Assembly: GCA_045596385.1 (NCBI GenBank)
Contig: JAZOCC010000028.1
Span: 1-64,000 of the forward strand
Origin: SIG307 sp045596385
Lineage (GTDB): Bacteria; Bacillota; Clostridia; Lachnospirales; Lachnospiraceae
Length of the DNA: 64,000 bases
Direction of reading: 5' to 3'
Within the stretch, counting starts at the first letter, position 1. Every line of letters starts with the position of its first letter. Position numbers and translations under genes: made by a program. Under the pieces are notes generated by a model that made no database searches, was not told where the DNA came from, and saw nothing but the letters and a program-made list of their open reading frames with translations. Shown here one piece after another: positions 1-9,270 of the stretch.

Positions 1-112
1 GCCTGTTTGCCATGCTTCAAAACAGAGTATAACTAGCAGTTTTACCATCATTATACACCTTTTTAAGCTTCTTAAAAGCCTGAAATAAGGACTTTTATAT
101 TTTACCCTTACT

Positions 113-2545
113 TTACCTTGCGTTTACTTTTTCATTTGACACTTTTACAATAAAGGTCTGGAAATAATCCGATACCCCCGGCTCCTCATATACCACTTCA
201 CCCAGTGATCTCAGATAATCATAATCCAACAAAGAATTCCCTTCCGCATCCTTATACTTGATGTATTCCACTTCGCCCACATACACATAATCTACATCGT
301 ACTGCTGCAACAGCATGGTGCCAAGTTCTTTGTCCGCACAGACATAAATGGCCTCTACATCCGCTCCTCTGGCATCTACAGCTTCTACATCGCCCTTCCA
401 CAGCCATTCGTGCGTACGCCATCCGACGATGGTCGGACAACCGGTCAATGCGGAAATGCGGTCATATACCACGCCGTTGGTGCGGTAACTGGAACCGTGA
501 GCCTCCAATATAGTAGGACGTCCTTCGATATTTTCATTAATCCAATCCGCTGCTGCCATATCCACCGCCGATACATCGGTACTTTCCGTCGCATCTAAGG
601 AAACATAACGTTCTCTGTCCTTATAATCTCCGGCCCAGGCCTCCCAGGCATACGGGAAATACTCAATACTGCGGCCTAATAAAAACAACATTAACGCACC
701 TGCCACAAACTGCTTTCCGGTCTTCGGAAGCAGGAAAAACCTTGTAATAATCACACCCATGCAAACACCGAACAGAATAAACGCCTGATAGGTCAGCTTA
801 AACATGGTGTTGGTACGCTGGTTGTCACTGCCGTAGATATCTCTGATGAAAATAAGTTCCGGCATTAAAATCAAACCAATGGCACATAAGCCGAGAACCA
901 GCAGGAACAGGTCGGAAGCCTTCAGATTCTGCAACCATGCAAAGAATACATTCTTGTGCTCGGTTTCGGTCACACCGATTTCTCTTCGCTTCTGCTCCTC
1001 CTTAATAGTAATAACCAGATATGCGATTACCGCCGCAATCGGCATTCCCCATACGATAATCATCTGGTACGGTACCGTATGCCGGTCACAGATGCCGATA
1101 CCGCTGGCCATACTTTCGAAGTGAATGTTAAACATAAACGCCGTAATATAGGAAAGCACAATAAATTCCGCCGCATGTACCGCTGTCAATAAAAAGGTCT
1201 TTTTTGTAAATCCGCATACCACTGCGTTGGATACCAGAATAACCGCTCCACACACCACGAAGTAAATCGGAAAATCCCAATAGTTTGTCATCTGGAAAAT
1301 ACCGATTAAAAAGCTCAGCAAAATAATCTGCGGCTGTAAAAGCTCCTTCTTATAGTTCACCGGCTCCAATGTTCCCGCTACCGCAAGCTTCATTCTTTCC
1401 TTGCGTACAAGCAAAAATGCAAACAAAACCGCCAGTAACGTCAGTACAAACATGATATTGGTTACATGGGCATGTAAATCACCCAGAACCAGTGAATAGG
1501 CCGGGAACTCATGAATCGTCTGATCCTTTGCCTCTCCCTGCCAACCGATATAGCGGGTCGGGTCGGAGAACCAATAAGAATCGTCTCCCTCAACACCCAT
1601 AATTTCACATAATACCGGTCCCAGCTTCCGATAGACCCAGTAATGATTGGTACATGCAAAGGTTACACCGCAACCTGCCAAAACACCGGCAAACCGAGGA
1701 AGCACCTGCCGTAACGCCGGTACGGAAGCCACCGAACGCTTGCCAAGCATGCGGTATTCTTCGCTTCGCTCTATCATGTATACCTCGAAAATACGAGCCG
1801 CCAGCGAATAGGAAAGTACCACGCAAAAGGCTCCTACGGTCATAAGTGCCAGATTATACGCAACCTTGATACTTACACCGGACAATCTTGTCAGATAAGT
1901 ACAGAAGTACTGACCGAGATAATAGTAATTCAAATCGGTTCCGGAATACCAGAAATCCTCCGGCGGCATATAGTCGGACTTTAACATACTGATCATAAAA
2001 CCGTAGTCCATTCCGCCCTCTGTCTGCCAGGAAAAGTCCGGGCGAAAGCACTTCATGTAAAGTAACATTGCAAATACCGCAAAGAACAATACCTCATACC
2101 AGATCGCCTTCGTAAACACGGCAGAGCCGTCGGTTAATCCGAAAAATTCACCGAGCTTCACCTTTTTCTTTTTGCAGAAAAAGATTGCCAGACCGTAATT
2201 GATTACAAAACACACCACCGGCAGGACAAAACAGCCCGCACCGGTAAACTTTATGATATGCAGGGAAGAACACAACCATACAAGCCAGCCGCTGACTACA
2301 AGTCCCAATACTTTACCGAAAATATATCCCTTATCGGAAAACTTACGGAACATAAATGCGGAAAGCGGAAAAAAACCGATTCCCAATACCAATAAGGTCA
2401 TCCACCACTGCATGATCGGTGTCAGTTCCTCTTCACGGAACATTTTACCTGCCTGATCATACACCAATGCAAATGCTATAATTCCGAGGAGTGCAAAACC
2501 AGCCTCCCATATCCACTTATTTTTATTCTTCATATCCGGTACCAC
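113..2545 (-). CDS. DUF2298 (Chlor_Arch_YYY) multi-spanning membrane protein
   Basis: An 810-residue integral membrane protein with more than ten hydrophobic segments and a soluble C-terminal part. Near residue 205 it carries the tyrosine-rich motif LNYYYLGQY, the hallmark of the DUF2298 family, and an acidic motif (MDYGF) in the preceding loop near residue 180. The layout resembles GT-C glycosyltransferases that use polyprenyl-linked sugars; that activity is inferred, not shown. The first codon is GTG; an ATG four codons in (2533) is an alternative start. It is the last gene of a glycan operon, 6 bases after a GT2 gene, and is distantly similar in layout to the 698-residue protein at 4427-6523. 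Confidence 0.82.
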   Translation of the reverse strand: MVPDMKNKNKWIWEAGFALLGIIAFALVYDQAGKMFREEELTPIMQWWMTLLVLGIGFFPLSAFMFRKFSDKGYIFGKVLGLVVSGWLVWLCSSLHIIKFTGAGCFVLPVVCFVINYGLAIFFCKKKKVKLGEFFGLTDGSAVFTKAIWYEVLFFAVFAMLLYMKCFRPDFSWQTEGGMDYGFMISMLKSDYMPPEDFWYSGTDLNYYYLGQYFCTYLTRLSGVSIKVAYNLALMTVGAFCVVLSYSLAARIFEVYMIERSEEYRMLGKRSVASVPALRQVLPRFAGVLAGCGVTFACTNHYWVYRKLGPVLCEIMGVEGDDSYWFSDPTRYIGWQGEAKDQTIHEFPAYSLVLGDLHAHVTNIMFVLTLLAVLFAFLLVRKERMKLAVAGTLEPVNYKKELLQPQIILLSFLIGIFQMTNYWDFPIYFVVCGAVILVSNAVVCGFTKKTFLLTAVHAAEFIVLSYITAFMFNIHFESMASGIGICDRHTVPYQMIIVWGMPIAAVIAYLVITIKEEQKRREIGVTETEHKNVFFAWLQNLKASDLFLLVLGLCAIGLILMPELIFIRDIYGSDNQRTNTMFKLTYQAFILFGVCMGVIITRFFLLPKTGKQFVAGALMLFLLGRSIEYFPYAWEAWAGDYKDRERYVSLDATESTDVSAVDMAAADWINENIEGRPTILEAHGSSYRTNGVVYDRISALTGCPTIVGWRTHEWLWKGDVEAVDARGADVEAIYVCADKELGTMLLQQYDVDYVYVGEVEYIKYKDAEGNSLLDYDYLRSLGEVVYEEPGVSDYFQTFIVKVSNEKVNAR

Positions 2546-2551
2546 ACTCTC

Positions 2552-3280
2552 TTACTTTTCTTCCTTACAAGCCTGATTTACCATCTTGTTAATCTTAATA
2601 AAATCACCCACGGCTTTTTTACCGATTTTAAAGATACGCTTCATATTGATGGAGTTCACGCCACCCTGACGCGGACGGAAGGTAATCGGAATGTACTTTA
2701 CCGGGAGCTTCTTCTTCGCAAAAATCACGGAAATTACCACATTGGATAAGTTATAATCCTTCGGAATGAGCGGAAGTACCTTCTTCAGCTCCCCGGACTG
2801 CATCAGACGGAACGGCGTATTGGCATCCGTCAGCTTTACATGGAACAACAGGAAGCATACCAGTTTTAAGGTCTTTGTTACAAACACTCTGGAGGCACCG
2901 TCTTCTCTCTTGTTACGATGACCGATGACCATGGCATAGTCCTTACGGAGCTCCCAGAACTGTGCAAACTCTTCGGCCTTTGTCTGTCCGTCGGAATCGG
3001 TCTGGAATACATAATCCGCGCCCTGCTCCAACGCATAATTGTATCCGTATAGCAGGGTTGCACCATGACCGCCGTTCGGCTTTGTCAGCGCAATAAGCTG
3101 CGGATACTTTGCCTCCGCTTCCTTTAACATTGCGTAGGTATTATCTTTACTGCCGTCATCGATAATCACAAGTCGGCTATCCGCACCGGCCTTCACTGCC
3201 ACCGGATGCCAGTCCTCAATCACACTCTGAATCGTTTCCTGCTCGTTATACGCCGGAATTACAATATATAACTTATCCAT
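2552..3280 (-). CDS. GT2 family glycosyltransferase (DPM1-like)
   Basis: A 242-residue cytoplasmic GT-A fold transferase. It has the N-terminal IPAYNEQE motif, the DDGSKDN motif near residue 42, and a DSDGQ metal/nucleotide-sugar motif near residue 95. There is no C-terminal membrane pair, unlike the GT2 at 6525-7475. Family members move a sugar from UDP- or GDP-sugar to polyprenyl phosphate or a glycan acceptor; the substrate cannot be read here. The start is set by AAGGAG seven bases before ATG at 3280; a longer reading frame has no ribosome site. It lies 19 bases after glf, so the two are probably co-translated. Confidence 0.9.
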   Translation of the reverse strand: MDKLYIVIPAYNEQETIQSVIEDWHPVAVKAGADSRLVIIDDGSKDNTYAMLKEAEAKYPQLIALTKPNGGHGATLLYGYNYALEQGADYVFQTDSDGQTKAEEFAQFWELRKDYAMVIGHRNKREDGASRVFVTKTLKLVCFLLFHVKLTDANTPFRLMQSGELKKVLPLIPKDYNLSNVVISVIFAKKKLPVKYIPITFRPRQGGVNSINMKRIFKIGKKAVGDFIKINKMVNQACKEEK

Positions 3281-3299
3281 GTTTTTACTCCTTTTCTCT

Positions 3300-4394
3300 T
3301 TATTTTGCAAGCTTTTCCTCGAACAGGTTCAGGGCACTGCGTACCACCGCATCCATGTTGTAGTAGCGGTACTCGGCCAGACGTCCGATGAAAAATACAT
3401 TGGTTTCCTTATCCATTTCGGCACGATACTTGGCGAACTGCTCCTTGTACTCCGCCGTCGGGAACGGGTAATACGGCTCACCGTCGGAATTCGGGAACTC
3501 CTTTAAAATCGTGGTCTTATCGTGCTTCTGCCAGGTCATCTTCTTAAACTCGGTGATTCTGGTAAAATCGTAATCGTTCGGGTAATTCACTACCGGAGCC
3601 TCCTGATAAGACTCCATATCCAGCGTTTCGAATTCAAAGCGAATACTTCTGTAGGCCATCTTACCGTACTTGTAATCGTAGAAATAATCTGTCGGACCGG
3701 TGTAAATGAGAGCATCGTATTCCAAATCCCCGATGATTTCTTTGTAATCCGTGTTTAACATAATCTTGATGTTCGGGTTCTTTACCATATTCTCACACAT
3801 CTTCGTATAGCCGTGGCGCGGCATTCCCTGGTACTTATCCGCAAAATATCGGGTATCGCGATTGGTGCGCACCGGAATACGGGAAATAATGGAAGTATCA
3901 ATCTCCGCCGGGTCTAAGCCCCACTGCTTCTTTGTATAGTTTTCGAAGAACTTCTGATATATTTCCTCTCCTACTTTGCTCAGAGCCACATCCCGGCTGG
4001 TCTTAATCTCCGGAATGTCTACCGCCTGCTTTTTGAAGAACTCTTCCACCTCAAAGGTATTTAAATTTAAGTTATACAGCTTGTTCACCGTCTCCACGGT
4101 AATCGGCATCGGTATCAGATTGCCGTCCACATAGGAAAGCACTCTGTGCCAGAAGTCATTCCACTTTGTAAACTGACTTAAATACTCGTACACACCCTTA
4201 TCGTTGGTATGGAAAATATGCGGGCCATAATTATGAATCAGCACGCCGTCCTCGTTGTAAGAATCGTATACGTTACCGCCGATATGTCCTCTCTTCTCAA
4301 TCACCAACACCTTCTTATCCAGCACATTAGCAATACGCTCCGCCACCGTCAGACCCGCAAGTCCTGCTCCTACTACTACATAATCAAACTTCAT
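3300..4394 (-). CDS. glf: UDP-galactopyranose mutase
   Basis: A 364-residue flavoenzyme that interconverts UDP-galactopyranose and UDP-galactofuranose. The N-terminus is a Rossmann dinucleotide fold (VVVGAGLAGLTVAE) for FAD. The body has typical mutase features such as the NYGPHIFHT segment near residue 65 and a C-terminal GRLAEYRYYNMD segment that contributes to the flavin and substrate site. Length matches the family. GGAGGA eight bases upstream sets the ATG at 4394. Its presence says that the surrounding operon makes a surface glycan containing galactofuranose. Confidence 0.96.
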   Translation of the reverse strand: MKFDYVVVGAGLAGLTVAERIANVLDKKVLVIEKRGHIGGNVYDSYNEDGVLIHNYGPHIFHTNDKGVYEYLSQFTKWNDFWHRVLSYVDGNLIPMPITVETVNKLYNLNLNTFEVEEFFKKQAVDIPEIKTSRDVALSKVGEEIYQKFFENYTKKQWGLDPAEIDTSIISRIPVRTNRDTRYFADKYQGMPRHGYTKMCENMVKNPNIKIMLNTDYKEIIGDLEYDALIYTGPTDYFYDYKYGKMAYRSIRFEFETLDMESYQEAPVVNYPNDYDFTRITEFKKMTWQKHDKTTILKEFPNSDGEPYYPFPTAEYKEQFAKYRAEMDKETNVFFIGRLAEYRYYNMDAVVRSALNLFEEKLAK

Positions 4395-4426
4395 CCCTGT
4401 CTCCTCCGTTTTCATTCTTTCTGTAT

Positions 4427-6523
4427 TTAATTTGCCAGTAACCGGCTTGTATCATACACGGTAAAGCGATCATCGCCTTCTCCGTAAGAAAATACCGCTT
4501 CGTAGGTTGCCGCAATTACATATTCCTTCGCATTGAAATAATAGCTCTCTCTGGCATCCCGGTCCACAATAATATGAGTGATTCCGTGTTCCCGTACCAA
4601 GGCATCCAGCTCCGCAGAGGATACTGCCTCGTACATCTGCTTCACATATCCCTCCCTGGTATAAGTGTCATATCCCGCAGACATGGCATAATAGGCATGT
4701 CCGTAATAAAGCATCGCACCTCCCAGTACCACTTCGTTTAAGGCGTACGGTGCAGACAAAATCACATCCTGGGAATCCGTGTTTTCCTTAAACCACACAG
4801 TTCTCGGGTCTTGCGGATTATACACTGCCTGATATTGCCGCTGCACAATAAAGTACTCGAAAAATCCGGTAATCGTTAAAAATACAACCAACAACACCGC
4901 AGTAATCCGCCGCATCAACGGCTGGTTTGCCGCAACTGCACAACGCTTGTCCCAAAGCTCTGTAATAAGAATCGCAGGGAACACCGATAACAGCATCTCT
5001 GCCATCATGACAAACTTATGATTTACCGTAATATCCGGCGTTAAGGATACCGTAAACGCCATCAGAAGCGGCACCGCAAATACAAATACAAGATAACGCT
5101 TTACGCCTCGTCCCAAAAGCAGATATGCTCCCACAAACAACAGTAAGATTCCCCACAACTGCCACATATAGTCAATAGCGCCGAACAGTGTCTTATTTGC
5201 CGCCAAAAATCCGAACTGATACTTCGGAGACACCGCCGAACCTACAATAAAGAGCTTTGACTCGCACAAAGACAGCACCAATGCCGTACCTGCAGTAATC
5301 AGATAATCCAGTCTATGATCCGATACCGCTGCCATAAAGAACAACATGGCGCAGCAGGCCGTCAGCACAGAACCGTTAAAGAAAGCCAGTGCTCCCAGTA
5401 AAACACCGAGAAACAATGCCCGCACCGGATGCTTTACGCCAAAGGCAGTTTTTGTAAAGAAAAACGTCTTCAGGTACTCCGGAATACGTCTGACTCCGGA
5501 AAACATATCCGGCTTCTTCTCCTTTTCCGTAAGCTCGTCTCTCTTTGCATTTAACTTCTCCGCCATCTCAAACACATACGGCAGGAAAAAGTGAATTGCC
5601 AGAAGCATTGCAACAATGGCAAACGCCAGATGTCTCTGATTACAGTAAACATTCAGATTCCAAAGTCCCCAACCCTCGTTCTGGGTAAACTCAATAAAGC
5701 TTTGCTGGGTCTTTAACTTCTCCCAAATCTCCTCCTTCGGAATCTCTGCCAAATAGCGGAAAAAGCTCGGGGAACTGCGGAAAATGAAAAACACCGTCGT
5801 CAGATATCCCACCGCACGCTTTCCCGTCAAACGTACACCTAAGGCATACAACAGCATACAGGTAGCAACCAGGCCGAAAATACTCGGAAGGTTAAATGCC
5901 AGATCCACCCGCATTCCCAGAAGCTCCAGATTTCCCACCAGGAACTGGAACAGGAAATGATACCGGATATCCTCCCCCGCAAAGTGGGAATAAGCCGTCG
6001 GGAAATTATTCCCGTAAGAGAAGGAACGAATCATTCCCATATGCGGCGCAAAATCGCTGTATACGGAAAAACCTACATTTAAGTATCCGTCCTTCACACT
6101 AAAGGTATCAAAAATCAACTGGGTAAAAAACACCAAAAGTACTGCGAAAAAAATCCATTCTCCCGTCGTAACCCTGGCCGACTTCTCCTGTACTGTCTGC
6201 GCGTTCTTCGTCTTCCGCTCCCTCCAAAAAAGCAAGCCCGCCGTCAGCACAAAAAACAATCCCATTACTATGATATCCGCTGTAAATAACGGATTCTCAT
6301 GTCCTCCCGCTGTCTTCAATACATAAGCAGTCAGATAGGTCACCCAGGTCAAGGGAACAAGCCCGGCCATCACCCAAGCCGGAATGCGAATCAGATAAGA
6401 AGACAGGGAAAGTGCTTTTCCGTCAAAGGTTTTGCTTCCGCACTCCTTCAGATTCGGAAACAAGGTCTCGCATACCGCATACCCGAACAGTACGCCCAAT
6501 GCCAAATACAATATGCTGCCCAT
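4427..6523 (-). CDS. Large GT-C-like membrane protein of the glycan operon
   Basis: A 698-residue protein with roughly a dozen membrane segments and a soluble C-terminal tail. After the first membrane segments there is a loop with an acidic motif (YSDFAPH), then SHFAGEDIRYHFLFQF. This pair of motifs sits like the DYGF and TDLNYYYLGQY motifs of the DUF2298 protein at 113-2545, suggesting the two belong to one superfamily. It may transfer a sugar from a lipid-linked donor outside the membrane; this is inferred. It starts one base after the preceding GT2 stop with GGAGG upstream, which implies translational coupling. I do not recognise a named family. Confidence 0.72.
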   Translation of the reverse strand: MGSILYLALGVLFGYAVCETLFPNLKECGSKTFDGKALSLSSYLIRIPAWVMAGLVPLTWVTYLTAYVLKTAGGHENPLFTADIIVMGLFFVLTAGLLFWRERKTKNAQTVQEKSARVTTGEWIFFAVLLVFFTQLIFDTFSVKDGYLNVGFSVYSDFAPHMGMIRSFSYGNNFPTAYSHFAGEDIRYHFLFQFLVGNLELLGMRVDLAFNLPSIFGLVATCMLLYALGVRLTGKRAVGYLTTVFFIFRSSPSFFRYLAEIPKEEIWEKLKTQQSFIEFTQNEGWGLWNLNVYCNQRHLAFAIVAMLLAIHFFLPYVFEMAEKLNAKRDELTEKEKKPDMFSGVRRIPEYLKTFFFTKTAFGVKHPVRALFLGVLLGALAFFNGSVLTACCAMLFFMAAVSDHRLDYLITAGTALVLSLCESKLFIVGSAVSPKYQFGFLAANKTLFGAIDYMWQLWGILLLFVGAYLLLGRGVKRYLVFVFAVPLLMAFTVSLTPDITVNHKFVMMAEMLLSVFPAILITELWDKRCAVAANQPLMRRITAVLLVVFLTITGFFEYFIVQRQYQAVYNPQDPRTVWFKENTDSQDVILSAPYALNEVVLGGAMLYYGHAYYAMSAGYDTYTREGYVKQMYEAVSSAELDALVREHGITHIIVDRDARESYYFNAKEYVIAATYEAVFSYGEGDDRFTVYDTSRLLAN

Positions 6524-6524
6524 C

Positions 6525-7475
6525 TTACTTTTCCTCCTCTTTCCCGCGAATGACCCGTGACGTCAGGTAACGAGGTCTTCCCTTTATTTCATGGTATATC
6601 TTCATCAAATACAGTCCGATAATTCCGAGACTGATCATCATCATACTTCCAATCAAAAGCAACAGCAAAATAACCGTTGTAAATCCCCCCAAGGCATATC
6701 CCGCAATCTTCATATACAAGGTCTGGATTCCAAGAATAATTGCACCCAAAAACATGACAAAGCCCAGTACAGTAATACAGTGAAGCGGTGCGGACGTATA
6801 AGACGTCACTGCCGTCACCGCCAGCATAATCAGACGCTTTAAGGACCACTTGGAGGCTCCGTTTACCCTTTCTGCCACCTCAAACTCAAAGGTCTTCCGT
6901 TCAAAGCCGACCCAGGCGGACATACCGCGGAAAAAGGTCATACGCTCCGGCATCTGCTGCATAGCTTCTACTACCTTACGATCCAGCAATTTAAAGTCCG
7001 AGGCGTTATCGAAATCAATGCCCGTGGCCTTATTAATCATGCCGTAAAACAGCTTGGCACAGAACCGGTAGGAACGCTTCTCCTTGCCTCTGGAAGACTT
7101 TACACCCTCCACAACCTCAGCGCCTTCTTTCCACAACCGCACCATCTCAGGAATAAACTCCGGCGGATGCTGTAAATCCGCATCCATGACAATAACTGCA
7201 TCTCCCGATGCCGCATCAAGACCTGCACAAAGTGCCGGCTCCTTTCCGAAGTTTCTGGAAAGGCGCACCGCCGTTACACGGCCGTCTTCCTTTGCCATAC
7301 TGCTGATTTCCTGCCAGGATTCATCCTTGGAACCGTCATCCACCAGCACCAGCTCATAGGGAATTGCCGCATCTTCACATATTTTTCCTACATAAGCCAT
7401 GGATGTACGAATATGAGCCGCTTCGTTATACACCGGCACCACAATCGAAACCCGCTTTTGCATCTCACCTTCCAT
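6525..7475 (-). CDS. GT2 polyprenyl-phosphate glycosyltransferase (GtrB/DPM-like)
   Basis: A 316-residue protein with an N-terminal GT2 domain and two C-terminal membrane helices (about residues 230-290), the architecture of GtrB/YkcC-type bactoprenol-phosphate glucosyltransferases. Visible motifs are VPVYNEA, DDGSKDES, and DADLQHPPE near residue 95. It would charge undecaprenyl phosphate with a sugar on the inner face of the membrane, supplying the donor for the GT-C-like proteins in the same operon; that link is inferred. The ATG at 7475 has GAGGAGG at good spacing; a second ATG four codons later is possible. It starts 10 bases after the AAA ATPase gene. Confidence 0.9.
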   Translation of the reverse strand: MEGEMQKRVSIVVPVYNEAAHIRTSMAYVGKICEDAAIPYELVLVDDGSKDESWQEISSMAKEDGRVTAVRLSRNFGKEPALCAGLDAASGDAVIVMDADLQHPPEFIPEMVRLWKEGAEVVEGVKSSRGKEKRSYRFCAKLFYGMINKATGIDFDNASDFKLLDRKVVEAMQQMPERMTFFRGMSAWVGFERKTFEFEVAERVNGASKWSLKRLIMLAVTAVTSYTSAPLHCITVLGFVMFLGAIILGIQTLYMKIAGYALGGFTTVILLLLLIGSMMMISLGIIGLYLMKIYHEIKGRPRYLTSRVIRGKEEEK

Positions 7476-7485
7476 AAATCCTCCT

Positions 7486-9093
7486 CTACACAGTCACATC
7501 CTCTTCCGTAATTACGGTAATATCCTTAATAGACTGCGCATTGTATGCAATAATACGATTCGCCTGATTGCTTACCAGACGCTCAAACAAATTCCGGATG
7601 CCTCTGGCATTACCGAACTCTCTCCGGGCCTCCTCATCCATCCGGTCAAGCATCTGCTCTACCTTTCCCTTTGCGCCCTCTGTCAAACAAAAACCTGCAT
7701 CGGCCGCCATGGAATCCAAGATAGAAAGAAGCTCCTCCTTCGTATAATCCGCAAACGTAATATATTTATTAAACCGGGACTGTAAGCCCGTATTCGCCTT
7801 CAAAAAGCGTTGCATTTCATCGGTATATCCCGCAACAATAATGACCAGATCGTCTCTGTGATCCTCCATCAGCTTTACCAGCGTATCGATGGCTTCTCCT
7901 CCGAAATCGTTTGTGGCATGCTCCGGTGCTAACGCATAAGCCTCGTCGATAAACAGTACACCGCCAAGGGCACGTTCTACGGTTTCCTTTACCTTCAGCG
8001 CAGTCTGTCCCACATACCCGGCTACCAGGCCGGAACGATCCGTTTCCGTTAAAGTACCCTTACTTAAGATTCCAAGCTCTCTGTAAATCTGTGCCACTAA
8101 TCTCGCCACCGTCGTCTTACCGGTACCCGGACTTCCGGTAAATACCATGTGATACGACATATTCATCTGGGGAAGCTTGTACTTTTCCCGCAGTTTCTTC
8201 ACCTTTATCAAATTAATCAGGGAACGAATCTCTTCCTTCACGGCAACCAGCCCCACCATACGGTTTAACTGCTCCGTCAGCCGGTCGATTTCCTCCTCCG
8301 CTTTCTTTTCCTTTATACTCTCTACCACTTCTTCCGCCGCATCCGCCAATGCCTCCGGAAGATAGCCCGGTGTCTCCTCACGCCTTCTCTGCTCTGTCAG
8401 GCGCTCCGTTGCCATAGCAGCCCCGGTACTCCCGGTACTCTGCCGGTAATAAAAATACTTACTCTTGTAGGAGGCAAAATCATCCCCCGCTTCTCTGAGC
8501 ATCCGGCATCCGTCGGACAGGTTTCCGGAGCACAGCTTCTTAAATATGTACTTTCCGTCTACCGTACGGGACTCCTCCTCCCGGTTTTCCAAAAACACAG
8601 CCACCTTATCAAAATACAGCCCGATAAACTTGGACACATTGGTATCTCTCACCTGATTCAGATAGGACAGACAAATCATCACATTGAGCAAAGAATCAAA
8701 AAACAGACCGGTTACTCCGATATGCTTCTTCTGATCCCGCAAGCACAGTAATTGTAACAGAATCGGCGGAGCCTCCAGAAACTTGGCGGAACGACTGACC
8801 GCATCGCTTAAATCTCCCGCAATCCACGCAGCCCGGAGCCCCAGCATATCCTGTCCGGTCACACCTGCCGCAAAGAGAACTTCCTCTTCGTTTAAGCGCT
8901 TACCGAACACCAGAAACTGCACCATCAGCGACTGTACATACAGGTCCAGTACCTCATCCATGGACAAATGCAACACCTTCTCCGCATCGGTAAAGTACCC
9001 CTCCCGGTCCAGTTCCGCACAATACTCCGAAAGAAGCCGGTAATTCTCTCCCGCAATCCGATGAAGTTGTTCATTGGAATACTGTTTCTGCAT
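7486..9093 (-). CDS. AAA+ ATPase of the CbbX/SpoVK family
   Basis: A 535-residue protein. The first half is a helical region that I do not recognise. The second half is a CbbX/CfxQ/SpoVK-type AAA+ module with Walker A GSPGTGKTT near residue 323 and Walker B VLFIDEAYAL near residue 383, followed by sensor and arginine-rich segments. CbbX remodels Rubisco and SpoVK is needed late in sporulation; neither role can be assigned here. The ATG at 9093 is fixed by AAAGGAG; the open frame extends further upstream without a ribosome site. It heads the glycan operon. Confidence 0.85.
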   Translation of the reverse strand: MQKQYSNEQLHRIAGENYRLLSEYCAELDREGYFTDAEKVLHLSMDEVLDLYVQSLMVQFLVFGKRLNEEEVLFAAGVTGQDMLGLRAAWIAGDLSDAVSRSAKFLEAPPILLQLLCLRDQKKHIGVTGLFFDSLLNVMICLSYLNQVRDTNVSKFIGLYFDKVAVFLENREEESRTVDGKYIFKKLCSGNLSDGCRMLREAGDDFASYKSKYFYYRQSTGSTGAAMATERLTEQRRREETPGYLPEALADAAEEVVESIKEKKAEEEIDRLTEQLNRMVGLVAVKEEIRSLINLIKVKKLREKYKLPQMNMSYHMVFTGSPGTGKTTVARLVAQIYRELGILSKGTLTETDRSGLVAGYVGQTALKVKETVERALGGVLFIDEAYALAPEHATNDFGGEAIDTLVKLMEDHRDDLVIIVAGYTDEMQRFLKANTGLQSRFNKYITFADYTKEELLSILDSMAADAGFCLTEGAKGKVEQMLDRMDEEARREFGNARGIRNLFERLVSNQANRIIAYNAQSIKDITVITEEDVTV

Positions 9094-9146
9094 CTTACCG
9101 CTCCTTTCCCTTTTCTTCGTCCCGATATGCATAAAGTCACATAATA

Positions 9147-9152
9147 AGTATA
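9147..9152 (-). promoter_or_regulatory. Extended -10 promoter for the AAA ATPase/glycan operon
   Basis: On the minus strand TATACT is preceded by TG plus one base (an extended -10). No good -35 is seen 17 bases upstream, where the sequence is a T-rich run. It lies about 55 bases before the ATPase start, the only good -10 in that gap. Confidence 0.5.
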
Positions 9153-9246
9153 CCACATTTTTCAAAAAAGAAAAGGAAAATATACAGGAAACACACAAAA
9201 TACACCAATTTTCTCCAGAGTAATATTCCCTCCGAACAATGAAACA

Positions 9247-9270
9247 GCGGAGTCATCAAATAGACTCCGC
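9247..9270 (-). terminator. Hairpin over the recG stop codon, possible weak terminator
   Basis: An 8-bp perfect stem (GCGGAGTC with GACTCCGC, loop of 8) encloses the recG stop codon. It is followed on the minus strand by only a short T-rich stretch (TGTTTC), so any terminator activity would be weak. Confidence 0.4.

Noticed and set aside
50..55. TATAAT-like box near the left edge (minus strand)
   Set aside because: No acceptable -35 lies 16-18 bases upstream, and the gene it would serve is outside the window. The rest of 1-112 shows only a weak T/A-rich hairpin near 59-78.
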